A stretch of 8,863 bases of DNA from an uncultured Amylibacter sp. (GCA_938001995.1 CALLAV010000079.1:1-8863), one strand, 5' to 3'. Numbered from the stretch's first letter, positions 1 to 5,725 are shown. Notes: generated by a model from the letters alone, not told the origin. Translations and numbers: made by a program.

Positions 1-1980
1 GAGGCGGCGGCGATCACCAAGGCGCTTGCCAAACAAACGCCTGACCGCATCCGGGTTATCGCCCAAGCCATGCGGCACGGGCTGTCGGACGACGATATCC
101 ACGCCGTCACGAAATTCGACCCATGGTTCCTCGCCCGTATCCGCGAGATCATCGAAATGGAGGCGGAGATTACCGCCAACGGCCTGCCCACGACCGAGGA
201 AGGGCTGCGTGCGGTCAAAATGCTGGGCTTCACCGATGCGCGTCTGGCCAAGCTGACCGGCGGAACCGAAGATCAGGTGCGCCACGCCCGCCGCGCCCTT
301 GGCGTCAATGCCGTCTTCAAACGGATCGACACATGTGCGGCCGAGTTTGAAGCACAAACACCCTATATGTATTCCACCTACGAAACCCCGGTCATGGGTG
401 ACGCGGAATGCGAAGCGCGGCCCTCGGACCGCAAAAAGGTTGTCATCCTTGGCGGCGGCCCCAACCGGATCGGGCAAGGGATCGAGTTTGATTACTGCTG
501 TTGCCACGCCTGTTACGCACTAACGGACGCGGGCTATGAAACCATCATGGTCAACTGCAACCCCGAAACCGTGTCCACCGACTATGACACCTCAGACCGC
601 TTGTACTTTGAACCGCTCACCCTTGAGCACGTGCTGGAAATCCTGCGTGTTGAGCGCGAAAACGGTGAACTGCATGGCGTGATCGTACAATTCGGCGGCC
701 AAACCCCGCTGAAACTCGCCAACGCGCTCGAAGAAGAAGGCATCCCGATCCTCGGCACAACACCAGACGCGATTGATCTGGCCGAAGACCGCGAACGTTT
801 TCAGAAACTTCTCGAAGATTTAAAACTGAAACAGCCTTACAACGGCATCGCCCATTCTGGCGAAGAGGCGTTCAAAATCGCCGCGGACGTAAAATACCCG
901 CTGGTGATCCGCCCGTCCTATGTTCTGGGTGGTCGCGCCATGGAAATCGTGCGCGATGATGCACAGCTGGAGCGCTACATCAACGAAGCAGTGGTCGTAT
1001 CAGGCGACAGCCCCGTCCTGCTGGACAGCTACCTGTCTGGCGCGGTCGAAGTGGACGTAGACGCCCTGTGTGACGGCGAGAGCGTCCATGTGGCTGGCAT
1101 AATGCAACACATCGAGGAAGCGGGCGTGCATTCGGGTGACAGTGCCTGTTCCTTGCCCCCCTATTCGCTGGATGCGGCAACCATCGCGGAACTAAAGGTC
1201 CAATCTGAAAAGCTCGCCCTTGCGTTGAATGTTGTGGGCCTGATGAACGTTCAGTTTGCAATCAAAGACGGTGAGATTTTCATCCTAGAGGTGAATCCCC
1301 GCGCGTCGCGCACTGTGCCATTTGTGGCCAAAGCCGTGAACTCCCCGATTGCCGCCATCGCCGCGCGGATCATGGCTGGCGAAAAACTGTCCGCCTTTGA
1401 TCTGAAGTCACCCGAGACAAAACACTTTGCGGTGAAAGAAGCCGTGCTGCCCTTCGCCCGCTTCCCGGGTGTCGATACCTTGCTCGGACCAGAGATGCGA
1501 TCCACAGGCGAGGTCATGGGGCTCGACAAAACCTTTGCCCGCGCCTTCCTCAAGGCGCAGATGGGTGCAGGGCATACATTGCCTTCCGAAGGGTCGGTTT
1601 TTGTTTCGGTAAAGAACGACGACAAGACCCCCCAAATGGTCGAAGCGATGAAAATTATGCGCGATGCTGGTTTCAAGATTGTGGCCACCCGTGGGACCGC
1701 TGGATTTCTAAAGGCAGCGGGAATTGAAACCGAAACTGTGAACAAGGTTTACGAGGGTCGCCCGAACGTTGTGGATCGACTGCGCGACGGGGACATAAAC
1801 CTGGTGTTCAACACTACCGAAGGTGCAGCTTCAATCGAGGACAGCCGCGAAATTCGGTCGGTCGCGCTCTATGGTAAGATTGTCTACTACACGACCGCCG
1901 CAGCCAGCTTTGCGGCGGCCCAAGCGATTCGCAATATCCGCGAAGGCGCGCTCGAAGTGGCTCCGCTCCAAGAATACTAA
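1..1980 (+). CDS. carB: Carbamoyl-phosphate synthase large subunit, 3' part (5' end outside window)
   Basis: CarB makes carbamoyl phosphate from bicarbonate, ammonia (delivered by CarA) and two ATP, feeding pyrimidine and arginine synthesis in the cytoplasm. The reading frame is open from base 1, so the gene starts upstream; 659 residues are visible of roughly 1,100 usual for the family. Fragment residues 1 to about 140 are the end of the oligomerisation domain. The second synthetic unit opens with [10 protein letters not shown] near residue 150. Its ATP-grasp core has [14 protein letters not shown] near 298 and the metal-binding stretch [12 protein letters not shown], with E430 and N432. From about residue 530 the MGS-like allosteric domain follows ([11 protein letters not shown] near 559, NTTEG near 604). 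All motifs are intact and there is no frameshift. ATG codons inside the window, such as the one at base 70, are internal. A hairpin terminator follows the stop, so the gene is not co-transcribed with the GNAT gene. Identification is very secure. Confidence 0.98.
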   Translation, partial: EAAAITKALAKQTPDRIRVIAQAMRHGLSDDDIHAVTKFDPWFLARIREIIEMEAEITANGLPTTEEGLRAVKMLGFTDARLAKLTGGTEDQVRHARRALGVNAVFKRIDTCAAEFEAQTPYMYSTYETPVMGDAECEARPSDRKKVVILGGGPNRIGQGIEFDYCCCHACYALTDAGYETIMVNCNPETVSTDYDTSDRLYFEPLTLEHVLEILRVERENGELHGVIVQFGGQTPLKLANALEEEGIPILGTTPDAIDLAEDRERFQKLLEDLKLKQPYNGIAHSGEEAFKIAADVKYPLVIRPSYVLGGRAMEIVRDDAQLERYINEAVVVSGDSPVLLDSYLSGAVEVDVDALCDGESVHVAGIMQHIEEAGVHSGDSACSLPPYSLDAATIAELKVQSEKLALALNVVGLMNVQFAIKDGEIFILEVNPRASRTVPFVAKAVNSPIAAIAARIMAGEKLSAFDLKSPETKHFAVKEAVLPFARFPGVDTLLGPEMRSTGEVMGLDKTFARAFLKAQMGAGHTLPSEGSVFVSVKNDDKTPQMVEAMKIMRDAGFKIVATRGTAGFLKAAGIETETVNKVYEGRPNVVDRLRDGDINLVFNTTEGAASIEDSREIRSVALYGKIVYYTTAAASFAAAQAIRNIREGALEVAPLQEY

Positions 1981-2006
1981 ACTACTGAAAAAGCTGCAAT
2001 AAATGG

Positions 2007-2048
2007 CGCTCTGCGGAATTACCCGCAGAGCGTGTTTCATTGTTTCTA
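2007..2048 (+). terminator. Hairpin terminator after carB
   Basis: A perfect 10-bp stem, CGCTCTGCGG paired with CCGCAGAGCG, encloses a 6-nt loop (AATTAC). It starts 27 bases after the carB stop. A T-rich but interrupted tail (GTTTCATTGTTTCT) follows, so it reads as a rho-independent terminator of moderate strength for carB. Confidence 0.8.
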
Positions 2049-2083
2049 AATGTAACTTAAAGTTGTGTTTCCTTAAAGAAAAG

Positions 2084-2095
2084 TAAACTAGTTTA
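2084..2095. promoter_or_regulatory. 12-bp palindrome upstream of the GNAT-luxR operon, candidate operator
   Basis: TAAACTAGTTTA is a perfect palindrome 73 bp before the GNAT start. Looser dyads flank it on the left: AACTT-A-AAGTT at 2054-2064 and TTTC-N6-GAAA at 2068-2081. It overlaps the proposed -35 element of the operon promoter, which is where LuxR-type activators commonly bind. It shares the half-site TAAAC with the longer dyad inside the luxR gene at 2789-2805. That it is an operator is inference, and the AT-rich context raises the chance of accidental palindromes. Confidence 0.35.
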
Positions 2096-2121
2096 AACAA
2101 AGGCGAGCCAACTCTTAAAAT
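2093..2121 (+). promoter_or_regulatory. Possible sigma-70 promoter of the GNAT-luxR operon
   Basis: The -10 candidate TAAAAT (2116-2121) matches TATAAT at 5 of 6 positions. A weak -35 candidate, TTAAAC (2093-2098), sits 17 bp upstream. A poor -35 overlapped by a dyad is what an activator-dependent promoter would look like. No other promoter in the 137-bp stretch after the carB terminator looks better. Confidence 0.35.
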
Positions 2122-2168
2122 AAACGCTAGCTTTACTGATACAGAACCGCTCAACGTAGGAGAGTAAA

Positions 2169-2717
2169 ATGCAGACAAAGGAAACAACTGTTTCTATGGT
2201 CAAATCCATGGAAGAAATGCAGCAAGCGTATGACATCAGACGGCAGGTATTTGTCACCGAAGGTGGCGAATCCGAAGAGATCGAATTCGATGGAAACGAC
2301 TTTTGCGCGGCCCATCTTTTGGCCTATTGGAAGGGCGAACCCGTCGCCACGATGCGGATGCGGATCGTGTCTGGCAACGAAGGCGGAACGATCATTTGGG
2401 AACGTATGGCGATCCTCAAAAACGCCCGCGAACGCAATCCTTGGATCTTTCGCGCGCTGATGAACAGTGCCCGCCACTACACAGATTTGATGGGCCTGAA
2501 GAACGTGATCGGCATCGTGGAGAATCCGAAACTGATGCGTTTTTGGCGGATCTATGGCGGTAAAGAAACAGGCGAAGAACCATTGGAGTTAGATGGACAC
2601 ACCTATCGCCCTATTCGCTTGACAATAGACCGTGATGAACCCCAGGAAGAGTTGACCTTACGCCAAGCAATCATGGCGGTTCCTGAGGTCTTTGACGAAA
2701 CGAGGAGAAATGCGTGA
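2169..2717 (+). CDS. GNAT-fold acyltransferase paired with a LuxR-type regulator (possible signal synthase)
   Basis: This 182-aa protein reads as a GNAT-fold N-acyltransferase. The N-terminal strand and helix hold IRRQVFVTE (residues 23-31), then EFDGND (39-44) and HLLAYWKGEPVATMRMR (49-65), the pattern of GNATs of the 'VFV-E...E-D..D' type. WERMAIL (77-83) is the central strand. The acetyl-CoA loop that should follow as R-x-x-G-x-G/A reads RERNPW (87-92), without glycine. R24, F28, D41 and D44 keep the 4-residue and 3-residue spacings of conserved R, F, D and D in acyl-homoserine-lactone synthases, but the conserved Trp after Phe is absent. About 180 aa is near LuxI length. The ATG has a good AGGAG 6 nt upstream (2158-2162). 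The stop overlaps the next start (GTGA), so it is translationally coupled to the LuxR-type gene. Substrate unknown; an ordinary protein or metabolite acetyltransferase remains possible. Confidence 0.75.
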   Translation: MQTKETTVSMVKSMEEMQQAYDIRRQVFVTEGGESEEIEFDGNDFCAAHLLAYWKGEPVATMRMRIVSGNEGGTIIWERMAILKNARERNPWIFRALMNSARHYTDLMGLKNVIGIVENPKLMRFWRIYGGKETGEEPLELDGHTYRPIRLTIDRDEPQEELTLRQAIMAVPEVFDETRRNA

Positions 2718-3415
2718 ATGCCGACTTCGCGTTACTGATCGAACGGCTTTGGCAGTCCGATAATCCAGAAACCACCCGAGACATCATTTTAAACCTAGGG
2801 TTTAATGGCTTGGTGTTTCAGCGGTGGAATTTGGAATATATCGAAAACTGGGAAGGTCGGATCGCCGAAGGCTTTCTAGAGCACTACTACGGGGCTCAAT
2901 TGGACCAATATTGTCCAATCGCGAAAGCAATCCACTCTTGGTCACGATCCTACACATTTGCCGAAGCGCGCGCTGGGGCAAATGGTGACCAAGAGAACGC
3001 GACACGTGTTGAAAGCCTGTTTCGACAATTTGGAATGGTGGATGGTGTGGTCTTACTTACGGGTAAGAATGCGCTGCGGTCATCTGTGATTTTGACTTCG
3101 GCCCAGCCAGCTCAGAAGATTTTTAATGATTATGGCGGGGTTTTGTATTTTGCCGCCGACAAGCTGACGAAACAACTCCACAGCGGCCACTCCCTTCTGA
3201 CCCACGTTCCACGTGAAAACCCGGTGCTGTCTGAAATGCAGTCCAAAATCCTGCAGATGCAAATTGATCATCCCGAACTAAGCAATTCTGAAATGGCGTC
3301 GGCTTTGGGCTTGTCCCCCAAGACACTGCATGCGCATCACAAGAAGATCGCAAAAAAGAACGGCGTTACAACCTTTGCAGGTGCGGTGATCAAACGTTTG
3401 AAAGAAACGCAATAA
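2714..3415 (+). CDS. LuxR-type transcriptional regulator with diverged autoinducer-binding domain
   Basis: This 233-aa protein is a probable DNA-binding regulator in the cytoplasm. Residues 1 to about 165 match an autoinducer-binding domain in layout. FLEHYYGAQLDQYCP (54-68) corresponds to the W-x3-Y-x8-D-P ligand motif of TraR/LuxR, but Trp is F54 and the aspartate is C67; Y58 and P68 are kept, and F82 stands where TraR has W85. Residues 172-230 form a LuxR-like HTH: LSEMQSKIL, then SEMASALGLSPKTLHAHHKKIAKK. Its opening glutamate (TraR E178) is Q176, and extra residues (DHPELSN) sit before the helix. The start is GTG at 2714, overlapping the GNAT stop by 4 nt, with GAGGAG at 2702-2707; no better start exists. 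Length (about 230-250 aa is usual) and operon place suit a LuxR partner of the upstream enzyme. The ligand is unlikely to be a standard acyl-homoserine lactone, though that is inference. Confidence 0.88.
   Translation: MNADFALLIERLWQSDNPETTRDIILNLGFNGLVFQRWNLEYIENWEGRIAEGFLEHYYGAQLDQYCPIAKAIHSWSRSYTFAEARAGANGDQENATRVESLFRQFGMVDGVVLLTGKNALRSSVILTSAQPAQKIFNDYGGVLYFAADKLTKQLHSGHSLLTHVPRENPVLSEMQSKILQMQIDHPELSNSEMASALGLSPKTLHAHHKKIAKKNGVTTFAGAVIKRLKETQ
2789..2805. repeat. 17-bp perfect dyad inside the luxR-type gene
   Basis: TTAAACCTAGGGTTTAA has 7-bp arms and a TAG centre, and covers codons 26-31 of the luxR-type gene. It contains CTAG, a tetranucleotide that is generally scarce in bacterial genomes, and shares the TAAAC half-site with the palindrome upstream of the operon. 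The first 12 bases recur exactly at 7289-7300, ahead of the DUF3108-type gene. It may be an intragenic binding site or chance. Confidence 0.4.
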
Positions 3416-3439
3416 ATCACTTTCGATGGGCCAAACATT

Positions 3440-3473
3440 AAAAAACCCCACCTGACATTTCTGTCAGGCGGGG
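3440..3473 (-). terminator. Rho-independent terminator of the XRE regulator gene
   Basis: Read on the minus strand, the stem is CCCCGCCTGACA, loop GAAA, then TGTCAGGTGGGG, followed directly by TTTTTT. That is 12 pairs including one G-U, with a stable GNRA-type loop. It lies about 90 bases past the XRE stop. On the plus strand the hairpin also follows the luxR-type gene by about 30 bases, but no T-run follows, so termination of that operon here would be weaker. Confidence 0.9.
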
Positions 3474-3479
3474 CTGGTA

Positions 3480-3529
3480 CACAAGTACTCGGTAAAAACT
3501 CTTACGTACTCACTATGAACCTACTTGTG
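3480..3529. repeat. Inverted repeat between the XRE stop and its terminator
   Basis: CACAAGTA (3480-3487) and TACTTGTG (3522-3529) are exact reverse complements 34 bases apart. A small inner pair, GTAA/TTAC (3492-3495 and 3502-3505), lies between them. In the XRE transcript this would fold in the 3' untranslated part just before the terminator. Whether it acts as a 3'-UTR-derived small RNA cannot be told from sequence. Confidence 0.35.
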
Positions 3530-3561
3530 CCGCACAAACTACAACGCGGCAGTAACACTCG

Positions 3562-3903
3562 TTAAGTACATGCCTTGATCAAACCGACGATTTGGCTTTT
3601 GACAGCCTCGTTTGGGATTTGATTGATTTGGGTTGCCAGTTCGATGGTGCGGGTTGAGATTTCTTCAATCTCTTGGCCCTCTTCGCCATCTGCGCCGTCA
3701 AAGAAATAAGAGACCTTCACACCCAGCGCTTGAGACACTTCCCATAGGCGGCTGGCGCTGATGCGGTTGATACCGCGCTCGTATTTTTGCAGCTGCTGAA
3801 AGCTGATGCCGAGCATTTCGCTTAGCTGTTGTTGGCTTATTCCGCGGGACGCACGGGTCAGGCGGATTTTCGTTCCAACATGAATATCGACAGGATGAGG
3901 CAT
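3562..3903 (-). CDS. XRE-family helix-turn-helix transcriptional regulator
   Basis: A 113-aa Cro/CI-type DNA-binding protein of a kind common in alphaproteobacteria (they begin M-x-H-P-V-D-x-H-V-G). The HTH covers about residues 10-68. ISQQQLSEMLGISFQQLQKY (22-41) holds helices 2 and 3 (recognition), then ERGINRISASRLWEVSQALG and VSYFFDG (64-70). A glutamate-rich linker and a helical tail (about 75-113) follow, with no known ligand domain; the tail may serve dimerisation. I chose ATG at 3903, with GGAG 10 nt upstream (3914-3917), over an ATG six codons earlier at 3921, which has no ribosome site and would precede the usual family N-terminus. It stands alone on this strand, closed by a strong terminator. 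The dyads ahead of it suggest it controls itself. Targets are unknown; family members range from housekeeping to stress regulators. Confidence 0.92.
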   Translation of the reverse strand: MPHPVDIHVGTKIRLTRASRGISQQQLSEMLGISFQQLQKYERGINRISASRLWEVSQALGVKVSYFFDGADGEEGQEIEEISTRTIELATQINQIPNEAVKSQIVGLIKACT

Positions 3904-3931
3904 AAGTTTACGGCTCCACATTAAACGGAAG

Positions 3932-3942
3932 GCCCTGAGGGC
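3932..3942. promoter_or_regulatory. GCCCT-G-AGGGC dyad in the xre leader
   Basis: A perfect 5+1+5 dyad lies 29-39 bp before the xre start codon. Its one-base centre makes it a poor hairpin but a reasonable protein-binding site, and its position would allow a repressor such as XRE itself to block transcription. Inference from position and symmetry only. Confidence 0.3.
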
Positions 3943-3991
3943 GTTTTCGCGGTTTACTGATAAGCCGAAGGTCTAGCCGACGGAGCGCCGT

Positions 3992-4007
3992 TGTGAATGA
4001 GTTCACT
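3992..4007. promoter_or_regulatory. CRP/FNR-family-like site upstream of xre
   Basis: TGTGA-ATGAGT-TCACT matches the classical CRP arrangement TGTGA-N6-TCACA at 9 of 10 defined bases; the symmetric core is GTGAA-TGAG-TTCAC. It lies about 90-105 bp before the xre start and could serve xre or a transcript reading right. Whether a cAMP-responsive or other CRP/FNR-family protein binds in this organism is not known. Confidence 0.35.
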
Positions 4008-4038
4008 TGGCGGGTGTTGATAACCTTAAAGCATAGGG

Positions 4039-4065
4039 TTGCAGTTATTGCAATCCTAAATTGCG
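4039..4065. promoter_or_regulatory. TTGCA dyad and clustered TTGC repeats
   Basis: TTGCA-GTTAT-TGCAA (4039-4053) is a perfect 5+5+5 dyad. A further TTGCG at 4061-4065 continues the series, giving TTGC at 4039, 4049 and 4061, about one helical turn apart. TTGC/GCAA dyads occur in operators of some XRE-type regulators, so this is a second candidate site for the neighbouring XRE protein. Confidence 0.3.
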
Positions 4066-4096
4066 TCTAGCTTCTACCTAAAATAGTAAATGGTTA

Positions 4097-4264
4097 ATGC
4101 CATGTTTCCTGCCTGAGGCCTTACACACGTTAAAAGGGATTGCGACGCGGATGGATCAAAACAAATTCGCGCATTTTGATCCTTGCGAACAGATCCAAAG
4201 GGCTGTCTCGCATGAATACTGGATTGAATTGATGCACAAAATTCCAAAACGAAGTTCCATTTAA
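4097..4264 (+). CDS. Doubtful small ORF, 55 codons, unknown
   Basis: This is the only ORF in the gap whose product is not obviously low-complexity. Starting at ATG 4097 it encodes 55 aa; an in-frame ATG at 4151 would give 37 aa ending EYWIELMHKIPKRSSI. The part after residue 19 is mixed and could form a helix (CEQIQRAVSHEYWIEL). Evidence against it: no ribosome site before 4097, only a distant GGGA before 4151, third-position GC near 50 percent, and an inverted repeat (4153-4182) inside it. It resembles no family I recognise. It may be a small protein, the remnant of a lost gene, or chance. Confidence 0.2.
   Translation: MPCFLPEALHTLKGIATRMDQNKFAHFDPCEQIQRAVSHEYWIELMHKIPKRSSI
4153..4182. repeat. 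9-bp inverted repeat with 12-base spacer
   Basis: GGATCAAAA (4153-4161) and TTTTGATCC (4174-4182) are exact reverse complements around a 12-base spacer. As RNA this would be a stable hairpin; as DNA it could be a two-turn operator. No T-run follows on either side, so it is not an intrinsic terminator. It falls inside the doubtful small ORF. Confidence 0.5.
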
Positions 4265-4377
4265 TTTATAAAAAACAAAGATTTATCTGAAAATCGAGAA
4301 AAGTAATTACGCACCAAAAATCTTGGGGTTTTGCCCATTTCTTCTTGGTGAGAATTTGAAGAAGACTCGTACAATTG

Positions 4378-4392
4378 GGATGAAATTCATCC
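4378..4392. promoter_or_regulatory. 15-bp dyad GGATGAA-A-TTCATCC
   Basis: A perfect 7+1+7 dyad in the middle of the xre-tdk gap, about 280 bp before tdk. With a one-base centre it cannot fold well as RNA, so a dimeric DNA-binding protein is the likelier reader if it is functional. No gene start is close. Confidence 0.3.
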
Positions 4393-4669
4393 GATTTGAG
4401 GCCGTCAATTTTTACAACTATTCGTCTTGTTTCCACATGTGAAGTAAATCATACACAAAACTTTTCTTTGCATTTTGCGAAGATTCAGCGACAACCTATG
4501 CGGGTAGTTTATTGTGTGATCTTTCAAAATTGCTCAAATCCACCTCAAGTGGTGGCTACAATATGGCATACAATCCCGCCTGCAAGACGCCCTCAGCAAC
4601 CCGAAAATCACGTTCATTTACGAAAACGAATCTCTTGAAACAGGCATCAGGTCGCGCCACAGTCTCCTC

Positions 4670-5257
4670 ATGGCCAAACTCTATTTCCACTACTCCACCA
4701 TGAACGCAGGCAAATCGACTGCGCTTTTACAAGCATCACACAATTACCGTGAACGGGGGATGGAAACCTATCTGATCACTGCCCGTTTCGACAATCGCTC
4801 CGGGGACGGAGAAATTGGGTCTCGCATCGGCATTTCAGCGCGAGCAGACGGGTTTGACGGATCAAGCGATCTTTTCGCGATGATTGAAAAGCGCATGAAA
4901 AGCAGCACACTGACCTGCGTGTTCATTGACGAGGCTCAATTCCTGTCAGCGGCGCAAGTTTGGCAACTGGCCCGTGCAGTGGATGACTTGGGCGTACCGA
5001 TCATGTGCTATGGTTTGCGGGTCGATTTCCTTGGGCATCTTTTTCCAGGCTCCGCTGCCTTGCTGGCGATGGCGGATGAAATGCGCGAAGTTCGGACCGT
5101 CTGTTTTTGTGGGAAAAAGGCGACTATGGTCGTGCGTCAGACGGAAAGCGGCGATGTGATTACCCAAGGAGCGCAAATTCAGATCGGCGGCAACGAAACC
5201 TACGTGTCTCTCTGCCGCCGTCATTGGCGTGAAGCAACGGGCGACCTGCCCCGCTGA
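4670..5257 (+). CDS. tdk: Thymidine kinase (type II, zinc-containing)
   Basis: Thymidine kinase phosphorylates thymidine (and deoxyuridine) to the monophosphate with ATP, in the cytoplasmic salvage pathway. At 195 aa it has usual type II size. The N-terminus MAKLYFHYSTMNAGKST carries the P-loop (11-17). VFIDEAQF (84-91) holds the Walker B aspartate D87 and the catalytic base E88, and YGLRVDF (114-120) follows. The zinc site is C145-x-C147 with C182-x2-H185. The lasso that covers thymidine is GGNETYVSLCRRHW (173-186). All key residues are present. The start fits the family N-terminus exactly, although the ribosome site before it is poor (GTCTCCTC just upstream). The gene stands alone after a long gap and ends directly against the copper chaperone gene on the other strand. 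Its promoter was not identified; TACAAT occurs at 4557 and 4569 but without a matching -35. Confidence 0.97.
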   Translation: MAKLYFHYSTMNAGKSTALLQASHNYRERGMETYLITARFDNRSGDGEIGSRIGISARADGFDGSSDLFAMIEKRMKSSTLTCVFIDEAQFLSAAQVWQLARAVDDLGVPIMCYGLRVDFLGHLFPGSAALLAMADEMREVRTVCFCGKKATMVVRQTESGDVITQGAQIQIGGNETYVSLCRRHWREATGDLPR

Positions 5258-5725
5258 CTACTTTTCGTTGTCGACTGGAACGTCCACAACAATGTCGCCC
5301 GCTTTTTCAAACGTCAGCGTAATCTTTACAACTTCACCGTTGTCCAAGCTGTCATTCAGCCCCATCAACATCACATGATCGCCACCCCGTTTCAGGATCG
5401 CAGTCTCACCTGCGGGCAATTTGATGCCCCCTTTGATTTGGCGCATCATCATTACGCCGTCCCCGTCTTCGATGTGTGTGTGCAGCTCTGTCATAGCTGA
5501 CGCGTCCGTTTTGGCGGCAACCAAAACATCATCCTGACCGGATTGGTTGGTGATCTGCATAAACGCGGCACCCGCCATTGCACTCGCGCCGACAGCGCGC
5601 GCATAGGACGCTTCTACCTTGAACGGTTCATCGGCATTGACCACGGGGCCACCTTTGCCAAAGAACAAGAAAACGACCAATGCAATTGCGATTACAATTG
5701 CACCCAAAACAGCGATTATTCGCAT
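5258..5725 (-). CDS. PCuAC-type periplasmic copper(I) chaperone
   Basis: PCuAC proteins bind Cu(I) outside the inner membrane and pass it on, notably for assembly of the CuA centre of cytochrome oxidase. With ATG at 5725 the protein has 155 aa. Residues 2-22 are one long hydrophobic segment after a single arginine, fitting an uncleaved membrane anchor rather than a clear signal peptide. The metal site is H82 (with H84), M94 in VMMMR (91-95), and H117-x-M119 in GGDHVMLMGL (114-123). This follows the family pattern H-M-x10-M-x21-H-x-M with the second spacer one residue longer. LPAGE and VDVPV near the C-terminus also fit. I prefer ATG 5725, with AGGTGA just upstream, over an in-frame GTG at 5734 that would overlap that site. 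No SCO1 or oxidase gene is visible nearby, so the target enzyme is inferred from the family. Confidence 0.93.
   Translation of the reverse strand: MRIIAVLGAIVIAIALVVFLFFGKGGPVVNADEPFKVEASYARAVGASAMAGAAFMQITNQSGQDDVLVAAKTDASAMTELHTHIEDGDGVMMMRQIKGGIKLPAGETAILKRGGDHVMLMGLNDSLDNGEVVKITLTFEKAGDIVVDVPVDNEK

Larger units (their letters stand above)
3904..4669. other. AT-rich intergenic region of about 765 bp between xre and tdk
   Basis: This is the longest stretch without a convincing gene. It has many short stops on the plus strand, runs of A/T between about 4255 and 4340, and several dyads listed separately. One plus-strand ORF of 55 codons is possible (4097-4264). The 80-codon ORF at 4396-4638 resembles nothing I recognise. 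No tRNA, insertion-sequence ends, integrase remnant or clear structured RNA is visible. Promoters for xre (leftward) and tdk (rightward) must lie here, but I found no convincing -35/-10 pair. Short hairpins include TCTTCTT/AAGAAGA at 4340-4365 and CCACC/GGTGG at 4540-4555. Confidence 0.7.

Noticed and set aside
980..1261. 93-codon minus-strand ORF inside carB
   Set aside because: Arginine/histidine/proline-rich product typical of a shadow frame, with no ribosome site considered convincing.
1251..1745. 164-codon ORF on the minus strand inside carB
   Set aside because: Antisense to a well-conserved part of carB; the product resembles no family and looks like a shadow of GC-biased codons.
3904..3921. 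Longer XRE protein starting at ATG 3921
   Set aside because: No ribosome site before it, and family members start at M-x-H-P-V-D; the GGAG at 3914-3917 serves ATG 3903.
3932..3951. GCCCTGAGGGC followed by TTTTC read as a plus-strand terminator
   Set aside because: The perfect dyad leaves a one-base loop, and folding with a legal loop leaves only 3-4 pairs; no plus-strand gene ends here.
4396..4638. 80-codon plus-strand ORF in the gap before tdk
   Set aside because: No ribosome site, no recognisable motif, and an overlapping 63-codon ORF in another frame is equally plausible; likely chance.
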